From an uncultured Porphyromonadaceae bacterium (GTDB lineage Bacteria; Bacteroidota; Bacteroidia; Bacteroidales; Muribaculaceae), in contig USMC01000013.1 of NCBI GenBank assembly GCA_900555715.1, positions 1-59,217 on the forward strand: DNA of 59,217 nt, given 5' to 3'. Every line of letters starts with the position of its first letter. Positions within the stretch are counted from its first letter, which is position 1. Position numbers and translations under genes: made by a program. A model generated the notes under the pieces. The model had not been told where the DNA came from and did not search any database. It worked only from the letters and a program-made list of their open reading frames with translations. This document shows, one piece after another, positions 24,834 through 34,471 of this stretch.

Positions 24834-25682
24834 ATGACACAAACAGGAGTGCTCAGAGTTGCAATACAAGGCGTGGCTGGCTGCTTCCACGACGCGGCGG
24901 CAAGGTCGTTTTTCGCCGGCAGGGAAGTATTCCCGGTGGAGTGCGAGACCTTCGCCGACATGTTCGACACCCTCGCCGCCGACAGCGGCATGGCAGGAGT
25001 GATGGCAATCGACAACACCATCGCCGGCAGCATACTGCCAAATCACGAGCTCCTGCGAAAAAGCGATCTGTCTATAACAGGAGAGTATAAAATGCGTATC
25101 TCGCATGTGCTCTGCGCCCTGCCGGGACAGGCGATAGATGAGCTGCACGAAGTGCGCTCGCATCCGATGGCGCTCATGCAGTGTGAGGAATATCTGAGAC
25201 AGCACCGCAATCTGCGCATGGTCGAGTATTTCGACACAGCGGGAGCGGCGCGCGACATAGCGCAGGCACAGCAGAAAGGTGTTGCCGCTGTATGCGGCGA
25301 GTTCGCCGCACGGCTCTACGGACTTGAAATTCTGCAGCCGGGTATAGAGACGAACAAACACAACTTCACCCGCTTTCTGACTCTTGGGCACAAACAGGAA
25401 ACAAGAAGCGGCGACGTCGACAAAGCATCGGTGGTTTTCTCACTTCCACACAGCAAAGGCGCACTGTCGAGCGTTCTTGCCATCCTTTCGTTCTACGACA
25501 TGAACCTATCCAAGATTCAATCGTTGCCACTTATAGGGCGCGAATGGGAATACTTGTTTTACGTAGACCTTACCTTCGGCAGCTACGACCGCTACCGCCA
25601 GGCAATCAACGCAATCCGCCCGCTGCTCACCGATTTCCGCATCCTCGGAGAATATAAAGAATTCAAAACGCATCAGGAATGA
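24834..25682 (+). CDS. pheA: Prephenate dehydratase PheA
   Basis: Converts prephenate to phenylpyruvate, the committed step to phenylalanine. The 282-residue protein has a PDT domain (about residues 5-185) with the AIDNTIAGS and NKHNFTRFL motifs and a C-terminal ACT domain (about 197-280), with HSKGALSSVLAILSFYDMNLSKIQS. No chorismate mutase domain is fused; that activity sits on the DAHP synthase two genes downstream. The ATG is preferred over a TTG 6 bp upstream. It is the first structural gene after the attenuator and overlaps the aminotransferase by 4 bp. Confidence 0.95.
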   Translation: MTQTGVLRVAIQGVAGCFHDAAARSFFAGREVFPVECETFADMFDTLAADSGMAGVMAIDNTIAGSILPNHELLRKSDLSITGEYKMRISHVLCALPGQAIDELHEVRSHPMALMQCEEYLRQHRNLRMVEYFDTAGAARDIAQAQQKGVAAVCGEFAARLYGLEILQPGIETNKHNFTRFLTLGHKQETRSGDVDKASVVFSLPHSKGALSSVLAILSFYDMNLSKIQSLPLIGREWEYLFYVDLTFGSYDRYRQAINAIRPLLTDFRILGEYKEFKTHQE

Positions 25683-26860
25683 AAGAAGCAAAAGAAATAC
25701 GACCCGCCGCCAGACTGGCAGACGTCAAAGAATATTATCTCCAGCGCAAGATGAAAGAAGTCGCCGCTCTCAACGCTGCCGGAGCCGACATCGTTTCGCT
25801 CGGCATAGGCGGACCGGACATGATGCCTCCGCAAGCAGCCATCGAAACGCTATGTGAGGCGGCACGGCAGCCCGGCAACCATAGCTATCAGCTCGGCACA
25901 GGTCTGCCGGAGCTGCGTGGAGCGTTTGCCAAATGGTATTCGCGCTTCTACGGCGTGACTCTCGACCCGGCGACGCAGATTCTGCCGCTGTCGGGCTCAA
26001 AGGAAGGCATCATGCACATCTCCATGGCTTTCCTCAACCCCGGCGACAAAGTTCTTGTCCCTGACCCGGGATACCCGACATATACATCTGTAAGCAAACT
26101 TGTAGGCGCCGAAATCGTCACATATCCACTCACCGAAGACGGCGGATGGCTTCCCGATTTCGACGCTCTGGAGCGTCAGAACCTCGACGGCGTGAAACTG
26201 ATGTGGCTCAACTATCCGCACATGCCGACAGGCACCGCCGCCACGTCAGAAATATTCCGCCGTGCCGTCGACTTCGGGCACCGTCACGGCATCGTGATCG
26301 TCAACGACAATCCTTACAGTTTCATTCTCAACGACAAACCGCTGAGCATTCTTCAGACAGAAGGCGCCGGCGACATAGCGATAGAGCTTAACTCGCTCAG
26401 CAAGGCGCACAACATGGCGGGATGGCGCATGGGTATGGTGGCGTCGAATCCCACATTTATCAGCTGGATTCTGAAAGTCAAAAGCAACATCGACTCCGGA
26501 CAGTTCAAGCCTCTGATGCTCGCGGCTGCCGAAGCGCTCAGTTGCGACGAAGAATGGTTCACTGCCCTTAATGCAGAATATGCCGAGCGCCGACGTGCCG
26601 CCGAAGAAGTGATGGAAGCCTTGAACGTTCGCTTCGACCCGCAACAACGAGGACTGTTTCTGTGGGGGCGCATACCCGACAAAGAAACGAACGGCGAGGC
26701 TTTCGCCGACCGCATCCTCAGCGAAGCACGTGTTTTCATAACCCCCGGATTCATCTTCGGAAAAAACGGCGACCGCTATGTGCGCATCTCGCTCTGTGCC
26801 CCGGTTGACAGGCTTCGCGAAGCCGCCGACAGAATCCATGCAGCAAAACTTAAAAACTAA
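25679..26860 (+). CDS. Class I/II pyridoxal-phosphate aminotransferase, probably aromatic
   Basis: A 393-residue fold-type I aminotransferase. The PLP lysine is Lys242 in LNSLSKAHNMAGWRMGM. Substrate and cofactor segments include GSKEGIMH, PDPGYPTY and LNYPHMPTG (usually NYPNNPTG; the His is a minor variant). Close family members are annotated as LL-diaminopimelate or aspartate aminotransferases. The position between pheA and the DAHP synthase suggests it transaminates phenylpyruvate and hydroxyphenylpyruvate, the last step to Phe and Tyr. That role is inferred from context. Confidence 0.87.
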   Translation: MKEAKEIRPAARLADVKEYYLQRKMKEVAALNAAGADIVSLGIGGPDMMPPQAAIETLCEAARQPGNHSYQLGTGLPELRGAFAKWYSRFYGVTLDPATQILPLSGSKEGIMHISMAFLNPGDKVLVPDPGYPTYTSVSKLVGAEIVTYPLTEDGGWLPDFDALERQNLDGVKLMWLNYPHMPTGTAATSEIFRRAVDFGHRHGIVIVNDNPYSFILNDKPLSILQTEGAGDIAIELNSLSKAHNMAGWRMGMVASNPTFISWILKVKSNIDSGQFKPLMLAAAEALSCDEEWFTALNAEYAERRRAAEEVMEALNVRFDPQQRGLFLWGRIPDKETNGEAFADRILSEARVFITPGFIFGKNGDRYVRISLCAPVDRLREAADRIHAAKLKN

Positions 26861-26866
26861 AATACA

Positions 26867-27961
26867 ATGCAACACGACATAGAACTCACCGGTCTGGAGC
26901 CGATAATCGAGCCTGCCGGAAAACCTTTGATAATTGCCGGACCATGCAGCGCTGAAAGCGAACAGCAGGTTCTCGACACTGCCATAAGCCTCGCCGCAAA
27001 CGGCATCAGAATATTCCGTGCCGGAATATGGAAACCACGCACACGTCCGGGTGGCTTCGAAGGCGTAGGAGCCGTCGGTCTTCCATGGCTCCAGCGCGTA
27101 CAGAAAGAAACCGGCATGAAAACAGCGACCGAAATAGCCACGCGCTACCATGCCGAGAACGCTATCGACGCAGGAATAGACATCATCTGGATTGGAGCAC
27201 GCACTTCCGCCAATCCCTTTGCCATGCAGGAAATCGCCGATGTGCTTGCGGAAAGAAAATTTCAGGGTCCGGTGCTTGTCAAGAACCCTGTCAACCCCGA
27301 CCTCGAACTATGGATAGGAGCGATTCAGCGGCTCTATAATGCCGGAGTGCGGCGTCTCGGAGCTATACACCGCGGCTTCAGTGCCTACGGACCGCATCTC
27401 TACCGTAACCCGCCGCAGTGGCACATCGCCCTTGAGTTGCGCCGCCGCTATCCGCAGCTGCCCATCATTTGCGACCCCAGCCATATAGGCGGACGGCGCG
27501 AGCTCATAGCGCCGCTCTCGCAGCAGGCACTCGACATGGGATTCGACGGACTTATCATAGAGAGTCATTGCAATCCCGACTGCGCATGGAGCGACAAGGA
27601 CCAGCAGGTGACGCCCGAATCGCTCGATCTCATCCTCAACTCGCTCGTCTACCGCGAGCAGACCGGCACGACAGAAAACCTTGCCATGCTCCGCCGGCAG
27701 ATCGACCAGATTGACAACGAACTCATCGAAGTACTCAACAAACGAATGCGTGTATGCCGGCAGATAGGACGCTACAAAAAGGAGCACTCCATGCCCGTCG
27801 TCCAGGCACAGCGCTACGGCGACATCATGGCTTCGCGCGTCGACGCCGCCGTGCAGATGCACATGGGTGCGGAATTCATGCGCACTGTCCTCTCTGCCGT
27901 TCACGAGGAATCGGTGCGACAGCAGATCAATATTCTTAACGGCGACGACATCAACGACTGA
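26867..27961 (+). CDS. aroF: Bifunctional DAHP synthase / chorismate mutase
   Basis: Joins the first step of the shikimate pathway with the chorismate-to-prephenate step. Residues about 12-265 form a 3-deoxy-7-phosphoheptulonate synthase of the small KDSA-like type, with AGPCSAESEQQ, GIWKPRTRPGGFEG, and CDPSHIGG metal/substrate segments. Residues about 275-360 are an AroQ chorismate mutase: LRRQIDQIDNELIEVLNKRM and IGRYKKEH. Such fusions let prephenate or its products feed back on DAHP synthesis. The gene is 6 bp from the aminotransferase and 2 bp from tyrA. Confidence 0.95.
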   Translation: MQHDIELTGLEPIIEPAGKPLIIAGPCSAESEQQVLDTAISLAANGIRIFRAGIWKPRTRPGGFEGVGAVGLPWLQRVQKETGMKTATEIATRYHAENAIDAGIDIIWIGARTSANPFAMQEIADVLAERKFQGPVLVKNPVNPDLELWIGAIQRLYNAGVRRLGAIHRGFSAYGPHLYRNPPQWHIALELRRRYPQLPIICDPSHIGGRRELIAPLSQQALDMGFDGLIIESHCNPDCAWSDKDQQVTPESLDLILNSLVYREQTGTTENLAMLRRQIDQIDNELIEVLNKRMRVCRQIGRYKKEHSMPVVQAQRYGDIMASRVDAAVQMHMGAEFMRTVLSAVHEESVRQQINILNGDDIND

Positions 27962-27963
27962 CT

Positions 27964-28740
27964 ATGAAAATTCTTATTCTCGGAGCCGGAAAAATGGGCT
28001 CGTTCTTCTGCGACACACTGTCGTTCGACCACGATGTAGCCGTTCTCGATCCGGATGCACAGCGTCTGCGCTACACCTTCAATGTCGCCCGCTTCACCGA
28101 CCCGGAAGAGGTACGCGGCTTCGCTCCCGAGCTCGTCATCAACGCCGCTACGGTGAAATACACCATAAAAGCCTTCGAAAGCATACTCCCCTATATTCCG
28201 GCGAACTGCATCATAAGTGACATAGCGTCCGTCAAGACCGGACTGCCGGAGTTCTACGCGCACTGCGGGCATCCTTTCGTGTCGTCGCATCCCATGTTCG
28301 GTCCGACATTCGCTTCCCTGAGCAACCTTGCCAATGAAAATGCCATTGTCATCAAAGAGGGCGACCACCTCGGACGCGTATTCTTCCTCGACCTCTACCG
28401 CCGCCTGCACCTCCATATAGAGGAATACACCTTCGAAGAACACGACCTGACGACAGCCTACTCACTTTCCATCCCCTTTGCCAGCACACTTGCTTTCGGA
28501 GCCGTGATGAAGCATCAGGACGCACCCGGCACTACATTCAAGCGCCATCTGGCAATAGCACGCGGACTGATGTCGGAAGACGACTTCCTCCTGTCTGAGA
28601 TTCTTTTCAACCCCAACACCGTCGGGCAGCTCGACGGCATCATCGACAATCTCACCGAACTGCGCGAAATCATTGCATCCCGCGACGCCGACCGCATGCA
28701 CGCCTTCATCGACCGCGTCCGCCACAACATCGAAATCTAA
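27964..28740 (+). CDS. tyrA: Prephenate dehydrogenase TyrA
   Basis: NAD(P)-dependent oxidative decarboxylation of prephenate to hydroxyphenylpyruvate for tyrosine. The 258-residue protein has a Rossmann domain with ILGAGKMGSFF at residues 5-15 and a helical dimer domain; SHPMFGPTF is the substrate-side signature. It has no ACT or mutase domain, so feedback control may rest with the upstream attenuator and PheA. It is the last gene of the operon. Confidence 0.92.
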   Translation: MKILILGAGKMGSFFCDTLSFDHDVAVLDPDAQRLRYTFNVARFTDPEEVRGFAPELVINAATVKYTIKAFESILPYIPANCIISDIASVKTGLPEFYAHCGHPFVSSHPMFGPTFASLSNLANENAIVIKEGDHLGRVFFLDLYRRLHLHIEEYTFEEHDLTTAYSLSIPFASTLAFGAVMKHQDAPGTTFKRHLAIARGLMSEDDFLLSEILFNPNTVGQLDGIIDNLTELREIIASRDADRMHAFIDRVRHNIEI

Positions 28741-28769
28741 TTAGCAATTAGTAATTAGTAATTATCAAT
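28738..28769. repeat. Short imperfect tandem repeat of TAATTAG
   Basis: Four near copies of an AATTAGT-type 7-bp unit follow directly on the tyrA stop. It looks like simple-sequence spacer DNA and has no convincing hairpin. Confidence 0.6.
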
Positions 28770-28828
28770 GGTGCTATGCAGATATTATAAAAATGATTAA
28801 ATGGCAATGCTGTATGGGAAAAATGGGT

Positions 28829-28836
28829 TAACTTTG
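28829..28836 (+). promoter_or_regulatory. -7 box for the foldase operon
   Basis: TAACTTTG, 28 bp upstream of the ATG of the SurA-like gene. The -33 region is a weak match. Confidence 0.55.
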
Positions 28837-28864
28837 CATCTTAGACAACAAGTCAAGCAACAGA

Positions 28865-30226
28865 ATGAATAAAAAAACATCATTATTCGGCTTATTCCTC
28901 GGCATCGGCGCTACATTGTTCGCCGCCGGCGGCGACAACGTCATTGATGAAGTAGCATGGATGATAGGCGACGAGCCCATCTACAAATCCGACATAGAAC
29001 AGGCATATATAGATATGCAGAACGACCGCCAGACCATCTCGGGCGATCCATACTGCATCATTCCCGAACAGCTCGCCATCGAGCGTCTTTTTCTTCATCA
29101 GGCAGATATCGACACCATCGAAGTACAGGAGTCTATGGTTCAGATGCAGCTCGACGCACAGATGAACTTCCTTGTGTCACAACTCGGCTCACGTGAAAAA
29201 GTGGAGCAATATTTCCGCAAGCCCTACCCTGAAATACGCGAAGCTTACGCCACACAGATGCGCAACCGCAGCCGCGTGCAGCAGGTGCGCAACAACCTGA
29301 CAAAAAATCTCAAATCGACTCCCGGCGACGTCCGCAGATATTTTGACAAACTTCCAGCCGACAGCATTCCATACATTCCGCTGCAGGTAGAGGTTCAGCT
29401 GCTGACCCTCAATCCGGCAATTCCCCAGCAGGAAATCGACGATGTAAAAGCACGTCTGCGCGACTATGCCGACCGTGTCAACCGCGGCGAGACCGACTTC
29501 TCGACTCTCGCAGTGCTCTACTCCGAAGCTCCCGAAGGTATCCGTGGCGGAGAACTCGGTTTCATGGGACGCGGACAGCTCGTTCCGGAATATGCCGCTG
29601 TCGCATTCAATCTCAACGACCCCAAGAAAGCGTCGAAAGTTGTCGAGACTGAATATGGCTTCCATATCATACAGCTCATCGAAAAGCGAGGTGACCGCAT
29701 AAACACCCGCCACATCCTCCTGCGCCCGAAAGTGGCTCAGAAAGACCTTACCGAGGCTATGACACGTCTCGACTCTGTCCGTTCAGACATCGTAGACAAG
29801 AAACTCCTGAAATTCGACGAAGCCGCACTTCTCATCTCACAGGACAAGGACACCCGAAAGAGCAACGGCGTGATGCTCAACTCCAATAACGGCACCACAC
29901 GGTTCGAGATGTCGGAGCTGCCGCAGGAAATAGCACGCCAGGTGGCTCAGATGGGTGTAGGCGATGTATCCAAGCCCTTCATCATGCGCGATCCCAAGCG
30001 CGACCGCGAGATTGTGGCACTTGTCCGCCTCACCAACCGTATAGACGCCCATCAGGCAAATCTTGCAGATGATTTCCAGACGATAAAGAACATGTACGAA
30101 AATCATCAGGAGCAGGAATTTGTCGACAAATGGCTTGAAAACAAAATAAAGGAAACATACGTGCGCATCGAAGAAGGATGGCGCGGCTGCGACTTCCGCC
30201 ATCAGGGATGGCTCCGCAACGAATAA
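28865..30226 (+). CDS. SurA-like periplasmic peptidyl-prolyl isomerase
   Basis: Periplasmic chaperone/foldase for outer-membrane proteins. The 453-residue protein has a signal peptide (about residues 1-21), a SurA_N-like helical region (about 25-150) and two parvulin PPIC domains (about 170-275 and 280-385). FSTLAVLYSEAPEGIRGGELGFMGRGQLVPEYAAVAFNL marks the first. Long helical ends complete the SurA layout. It lies 23 bp upstream of an OstA-like gene, so outer-membrane protein and LPS assembly genes share a transcript. Confidence 0.88.
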   Translation: MNKKTSLFGLFLGIGATLFAAGGDNVIDEVAWMIGDEPIYKSDIEQAYIDMQNDRQTISGDPYCIIPEQLAIERLFLHQADIDTIEVQESMVQMQLDAQMNFLVSQLGSREKVEQYFRKPYPEIREAYATQMRNRSRVQQVRNNLTKNLKSTPGDVRRYFDKLPADSIPYIPLQVEVQLLTLNPAIPQQEIDDVKARLRDYADRVNRGETDFSTLAVLYSEAPEGIRGGELGFMGRGQLVPEYAAVAFNLNDPKKASKVVETEYGFHIIQLIEKRGDRINTRHILLRPKVAQKDLTEAMTRLDSVRSDIVDKKLLKFDEAALLISQDKDTRKSNGVMLNSNNGTTRFEMSELPQEIARQVAQMGVGDVSKPFIMRDPKRDREIVALVRLTNRIDAHQANLADDFQTIKNMYENHQEQEFVDKWLENKIKETYVRIEEGWRGCDFRHQGWLRNE

Positions 30227-30249
30227 TCTATTAGCATTCTTCCGGCACA

Positions 30250-32034
30250 ATGCTGAGCCGACGTTCTTTTTATATGCTGACTGCACTTGTCGCTATTCCG
30301 ATGGCGTTGACCGCCATTGGCAATAACGGCAGACCTAAAGTCGACATACGTCCGACAATACCCACCACTGATCGTACCAACGACAACCGCGTGTTCCTCG
30401 ACCATGCCGACAGGCTGAACAAGCAGGAACAGGACTCGTTCATGGTGCTCGTTGGGAATGTCGTGTTCACCAAAGGACCGATGATAATGAAGTGCGACAG
30501 CGCTCATTATTTTCCCGATACTGAATCCATGAACGCCTTCGGCAACGTCAGCATGGAACAGGGCGACACACTGTTTGTATATGCCGACGAACTCCAGTAC
30601 AACGGTCCGTCGGAAATAGCGACGTTATATGCCGACTATGGCAAGACCGTGCGCCTTATCAACCGCGACGTCATGCTTGAGACCGACATCTTTGTCTATG
30701 ACCTCTCGATAGATCTGGGCTACTACGACGTAGGCGGTCGTCTCACCGACCCGCAGAACACGCTCACGTCGCAGGTCGGCGAGTACGTGCCTTCGACGAA
30801 GGAAGCAAATTTCTACACCGACGTACATCTCAACTCTCGAAACTCCAGCGATACTCTCGACATCTATTCGGACACGCTTTACTACAACACCGGCACGCAC
30901 ATTGCCGAGCTCTATTCGCCAAGCACTATCATCAATGCCCGCGGAAACATCTACACCAGTAACGGCGTGTACGACACCGACAGCAACCGTGCAACTCTCT
31001 ACGACCGTTCGCGGATAGTGACCAGTCAGAGACAGACACTTGTCGCCGACACGATATTCTACGACCGTACAGCCGGCTATGGCGAGGCATGGGGCGGAAT
31101 GGTGCTCACCGACTCGGCACACAGCGTAGAACTCACCGCAGACTACGGATTCTACGACGAGATCGCTGACAGTTCTTTCGCCACAGGTAAAGCACTCCTC
31201 AAAGAGTACGGTCAAGGCGACACCCTCTTTATGCACGGAAGATATATCCAGACATTCACCCGCGTCGACAGCACGGCGATACCCGCCGACACCGTCGCCG
31301 GAACTCCCGCCACGACGCGTCTGGACACGACACACGTCGCCGTGGCATATCCCCGAGTGCGATTCTTCCGTACGGACATGCAAGGACTGTGCGACTCAAT
31401 GCGCTTCACCGAAAAAGACACAATGATGCGCATGTTCATCAACCCTGTGGTATGGAACGAAAGCCAGCAGATATTCGGTAAAGTCATCGAAGTACATCTC
31501 AACGACAGCACTATTGACTGGGCACGCCTTCCGGAGACAGGTTTCGCCGCGCAACAACTCGAAGGACCGCACTTCAACCAGATCAGCGGAAAAGAAATGC
31601 TTGCTGACTTCGAAGACGGCGAGCTTCGACGACTTGATATCAGCGGAAACGTTGAAATCATAATGTACCCCGAAGAAAACGACTCCACCATAAACAAGAT
31701 GGTGAGCGCCGAGAGCAGCTTTCTGACAGCCCTTTTCAGGGGTCGGACGACAGAATACATCAAGATGTGGCCTCAGACGACCGGCAAAGCCACTCCCCTC
31801 TTCCTCGCGCGCAAGAACATGTACTATCTGCCAAAATTCAAGTGGTACGAGGACATGCGTCCGCTCAGCAAAGCCGACGTATTCATCGTTCCGGAGTCGA
31901 TGGAAAACCTGATGCTCGAATCGGGACGCGCCGATACCGTAATAGAAATGAAACCGCGGCGCGCGCATATGCCGCTGCCAAGAGCCAGCCGGACAGACAC
32001 AACAACCGTGGACAAAGAATCTGAAAGCGACTGA
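30250..32034 (+). CDS. OstA/LptA-like protein (LPS transport)
   Basis: A 594-residue secreted protein with an N-terminal signal (MLSRRSFYMLTALVAIPMALTA). Beyond it are repeated OstA/LptA-type beta-jellyroll segments: GNVVFTKGPMIMKCDSAHYFPDTESMNAFGNVSMEQGD is the diagnostic opening. It likely belongs to the periplasmic bridge that carries lipopolysaccharide to the outer membrane. It is longer than E. coli LptA and lacks an LptD barrel; this long OstA-like form is common in Bacteroidetes. The region from about residue 330 on is less conserved, and the C-terminus is polar. The partner gene is the upstream foldase. Confidence 0.83.
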   Translation: MLSRRSFYMLTALVAIPMALTAIGNNGRPKVDIRPTIPTTDRTNDNRVFLDHADRLNKQEQDSFMVLVGNVVFTKGPMIMKCDSAHYFPDTESMNAFGNVSMEQGDTLFVYADELQYNGPSEIATLYADYGKTVRLINRDVMLETDIFVYDLSIDLGYYDVGGRLTDPQNTLTSQVGEYVPSTKEANFYTDVHLNSRNSSDTLDIYSDTLYYNTGTHIAELYSPSTIINARGNIYTSNGVYDTDSNRATLYDRSRIVTSQRQTLVADTIFYDRTAGYGEAWGGMVLTDSAHSVELTADYGFYDEIADSSFATGKALLKEYGQGDTLFMHGRYIQTFTRVDSTAIPADTVAGTPATTRLDTTHVAVAYPRVRFFRTDMQGLCDSMRFTEKDTMMRMFINPVVWNESQQIFGKVIEVHLNDSTIDWARLPETGFAAQQLEGPHFNQISGKEMLADFEDGELRRLDISGNVEIIMYPEENDSTINKMVSAESSFLTALFRGRTTEYIKMWPQTTGKATPLFLARKNMYYLPKFKWYEDMRPLSKADVFIVPESMENLMLESGRADTVIEMKPRRAHMPLPRASRTDTTTVDKESESD

Positions 32035-32047
32035 TTAAGCTTTTTTA

Positions 32048-32080
32048 TTTGTTCTTTGTTTATAACTTTACGTATATTTG
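32048..32080 (+). promoter_or_regulatory. Promoter for the acyltransferase gene
   Basis: TTTG at 32048-32051 and TATATTTG at 32073-32080 with 21 nt between. The predicted transcript start is close to 32087, only a few bases before an ATG at 32091, which favours the next ATG at 32118 as the true start. Confidence 0.75.
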
Positions 32081-32117
32081 CAACTGATATATGACACATA
32101 CACCGATACACACTGAT

Positions 32118-33278
32118 ATGGAAAACGATATTTTCGCCGACATACGGCCATACGACGACCGCCAGTTCAAGGAAAAGCTCACCGAACTTGTCCGTGAGCC
32201 AGGATTTGAACACGCGGTGCGTTATGTGATGCCAGACGTCGACTACGACGGTTTTGTAAAGAATCTGCTTGCCGTCGAGACACAAAATGAATTCCAGGTC
32301 AAAGCTGTCGGAGCTTTTCTCGAACTGCTCGTGGCAAAAACCACGCACGGGCTGTCAATGGACGGTCTGGAGAACTACAATCCGGCGGTGTCGCATGTGT
32401 TCATCACCAACCACCGCGACATCGTTCTTGACGCATCGTTCCTCAACCTCGGCTTTATCCGCGCCGGACTGCCCATCACACAGATTGCGATAGGCAACAA
32501 CCTGCTTATCTACGACTGGATTACCGACCTCGTGAAACTGAACCGCAGCTTCATCGTCAAGCGCGACGTCCGTGTCCGCGAAGCGCTCGAAGCCGCCCGT
32601 CATCTGTCGGGTTATATCCGTCAGACAATCACTGAAAGACATGAATCCGTATGGATCGCCCAGCGCGAAGGGCGCGCCAAGGACTCCAACGATCTCACAC
32701 AGGAAAGCGTTGTCAAAATGCTGTCTCTCGGCGACGACGACGAACGAGCGCTCGAAAATCTTCTCGATCTCAACATAATGCCCGTTTCTATCTCGTATGA
32801 GTATGATCCGAACGACTACCTCAAGGCAAGCGAGTTTCTTCGCAAACGCCGCGACCCCGAGTATAAAAAATCGAAACGCGACGATCTTTTCAGCATGGAA
32901 ACCGGTATACTCAAACAGAAAGGACGCGTTCACTTCCATCTCGGTGGTTCCGTCAATCCTGCCATTGAGCCTCTCAAAGACGCCCCGCGGTCGGAAATTG
33001 CAAAAAAAGTGTGCGAAGTAATAGACCGTTCCATCCACTGCGGCTATCATATCTATCCGTGCAACTATATTGCATACGACGAATTTTTCGGTACTCTGAA
33101 GCCCGGTATCAATTATACTCAGGACGACATCGACAACTTCAACGCATACCTTGAAGGACAGCTCGATAAGGTCGAAGACAAGGACGTCACTCCCGAAGAG
33201 CGTGCATTCATGCGCAGGACAATGATAGAGATGTATGCCAATCCTCTGAAGAACCAGCTCGCAGCTAAAAACTGCTAA
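32118..33278 (+). CDS. 1-acyl-glycerol-3-phosphate acyltransferase family protein
   Basis: A 386-residue membrane-associated acyltransferase of the PlsC superfamily, expected to acylate lysophosphatidate or a related lipid. The catalytic NHRDIVLD motif lies near residue 105 and fits the NHx4D signature, and VWIAQREGRAKDS is a second substrate-binding block. It has a long C-terminal extension compared with PlsC (about 245 aa). An in-frame ATG 27 bp upstream would leave almost no 5' leader, so MENDIFADI is the preferred start. The exact acyl acceptor is not known. Confidence 0.78.
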   Translation: MENDIFADIRPYDDRQFKEKLTELVREPGFEHAVRYVMPDVDYDGFVKNLLAVETQNEFQVKAVGAFLELLVAKTTHGLSMDGLENYNPAVSHVFITNHRDIVLDASFLNLGFIRAGLPITQIAIGNNLLIYDWITDLVKLNRSFIVKRDVRVREALEAARHLSGYIRQTITERHESVWIAQREGRAKDSNDLTQESVVKMLSLGDDDERALENLLDLNIMPVSISYEYDPNDYLKASEFLRKRRDPEYKKSKRDDLFSMETGILKQKGRVHFHLGGSVNPAIEPLKDAPRSEIAKKVCEVIDRSIHCGYHIYPCNYIAYDEFFGTLKPGINYTQDDIDNFNAYLEGQLDKVEDKDVTPEERAFMRRTMIEMYANPLKNQLAAKNC

Positions 33279-33292
33279 AGCACTGTCGGATA

Positions 33293-34471
33293 ATGCGTCT
33301 TCCCCTCATCCTCGTCATTCCCTTACTGCTCCTCAACATCCTTGTCGACTGGTATATCTGCAGGGCAGTAAAAGAACGCTGCTCCGGGCGGTTCCTTACC
33401 CGGCTTGCGACATGGAGCTCCGTATTGCTATCCGTCGCATTCATCGTCATCATCGCCCTTCCCAAGCGCGACGGCAGCAACAGCAGCCTGCTGAGACTGA
33501 TGTGGTGTCTTTATGCCTATCTGACTGTCTATATAGGCAAATATATCTTCGTCATCTTCGACCTTATAAGCAAGCTACCCTGCATTTTCCGCCGCAAACG
33601 TATCAAATGGCTCGGAAGATGCGGCGCTGCGCTTGGTGTCGTCACTTTTCTGCTGATGTGCTACGGTGTGGCGAACCGACATAATATCGACGTCAACGAA
33701 ATAGAGATAGCCGACTCTTCGCTGCCTGCATCGTTCGACGGCTACAGAATACTCCAGCTGTCCGACATACACACCGGAAGCTTCGGCACAGACACCACAT
33801 ATCTCGCAAAAGTAGTAGACACTATCAACGGACTCAAGCCCGACGTTGTGCTCTTCACTGGTGACATCGTCAACCGCCGCAGCACCGAGCTCGAACCTTT
33901 TACTGGCGTACTGAGCCATATCGACGCCCCGGTCTATTCCGTTCTCGGCAACCACGACTACGGCGACTATTACAACTGGAACAGCCCGCAGGAAAAAGCT
34001 GACGACCGCCGGCACCTCGCCGAACTTCAACGCAGTATGGGCTGGAAACTGCTCAACAATAAGACAGCGATTGTCCGCCGCGGCACAGATTCGATTGCCA
34101 TCATAGGCGTGGAGAATATAGGTGACCCTCCATTCCCGGTGTACGGCGACCTTGAAAAAGCATATTCCACGCCGGCCGACAGCACATTCAAGATTCTCAT
34201 GTCGCACAATCCCGCACATTGGGTCGACGATATCTGCGGTGCAGCCGACAAAAATATAGCCCTTACACTCTCGGGGCACACCCATGCCATGCAGTGCGAG
34301 CTCTTCGGTCTGTCACCTGCCGCCCTGCGCTATAAGACCTGGGGAGGGCTCTACGGCGAAGATGAGCGCAACAGGCTTTACGTCAACATCGGTCTTGGCG
34401 AAGTCGGTTTCCCGGCGCGTATCGGCGCAACACCGGAGCTGACGCTTATCACTCTAAAGAAAAAACAATGA
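33293..34471 (+). CDS. Membrane-anchored metallophosphoesterase
   Basis: A 392-residue protein with three or four N-terminal membrane helices (about residues 1-125) followed by a calcineurin-like phosphoesterase domain. Metal ligands appear in the usual order: LQLSDIHTG, LFTGDIVNR, LGNHDYGDY, MSHNP and LSGHTHAMQ. Relatives act on phospholipid or nucleotide phosphodiesters, for example UDP-diacylglucosamine, but the substrate cannot be fixed here. It follows the acyltransferase by 14 bp and overlaps tex by 4 bp. Confidence 0.88.
   Translation: MRLPLILVIPLLLLNILVDWYICRAVKERCSGRFLTRLATWSSVLLSVAFIVIIALPKRDGSNSSLLRLMWCLYAYLTVYIGKYIFVIFDLISKLPCIFRRKRIKWLGRCGAALGVVTFLLMCYGVANRHNIDVNEIEIADSSLPASFDGYRILQLSDIHTGSFGTDTTYLAKVVDTINGLKPDVVLFTGDIVNRRSTELEPFTGVLSHIDAPVYSVLGNHDYGDYYNWNSPQEKADDRRHLAELQRSMGWKLLNNKTAIVRRGTDSIAIIGVENIGDPPFPVYGDLEKAYSTPADSTFKILMSHNPAHWVDDICGAADKNIALTLSGHTHAMQCELFGLSPAALRYKTWGGLYGEDERNRLYVNIGLGEVGFPARIGATPELTLITLKKKQ

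Noticed and set aside
28738..28769. TAATTAG tandem repeat as a CRISPR or regulatory array
   Set aside because: Units are only 7 bp with no spacers. There are no cas genes, and it looks like simple-sequence drift. I found no CRISPR array in the window.
30625..31383. 252-codon minus-strand frame inside the OstA-like gene
   Set aside because: Opposite a gene with clear OstA features; it has no recognisable start context or domain.
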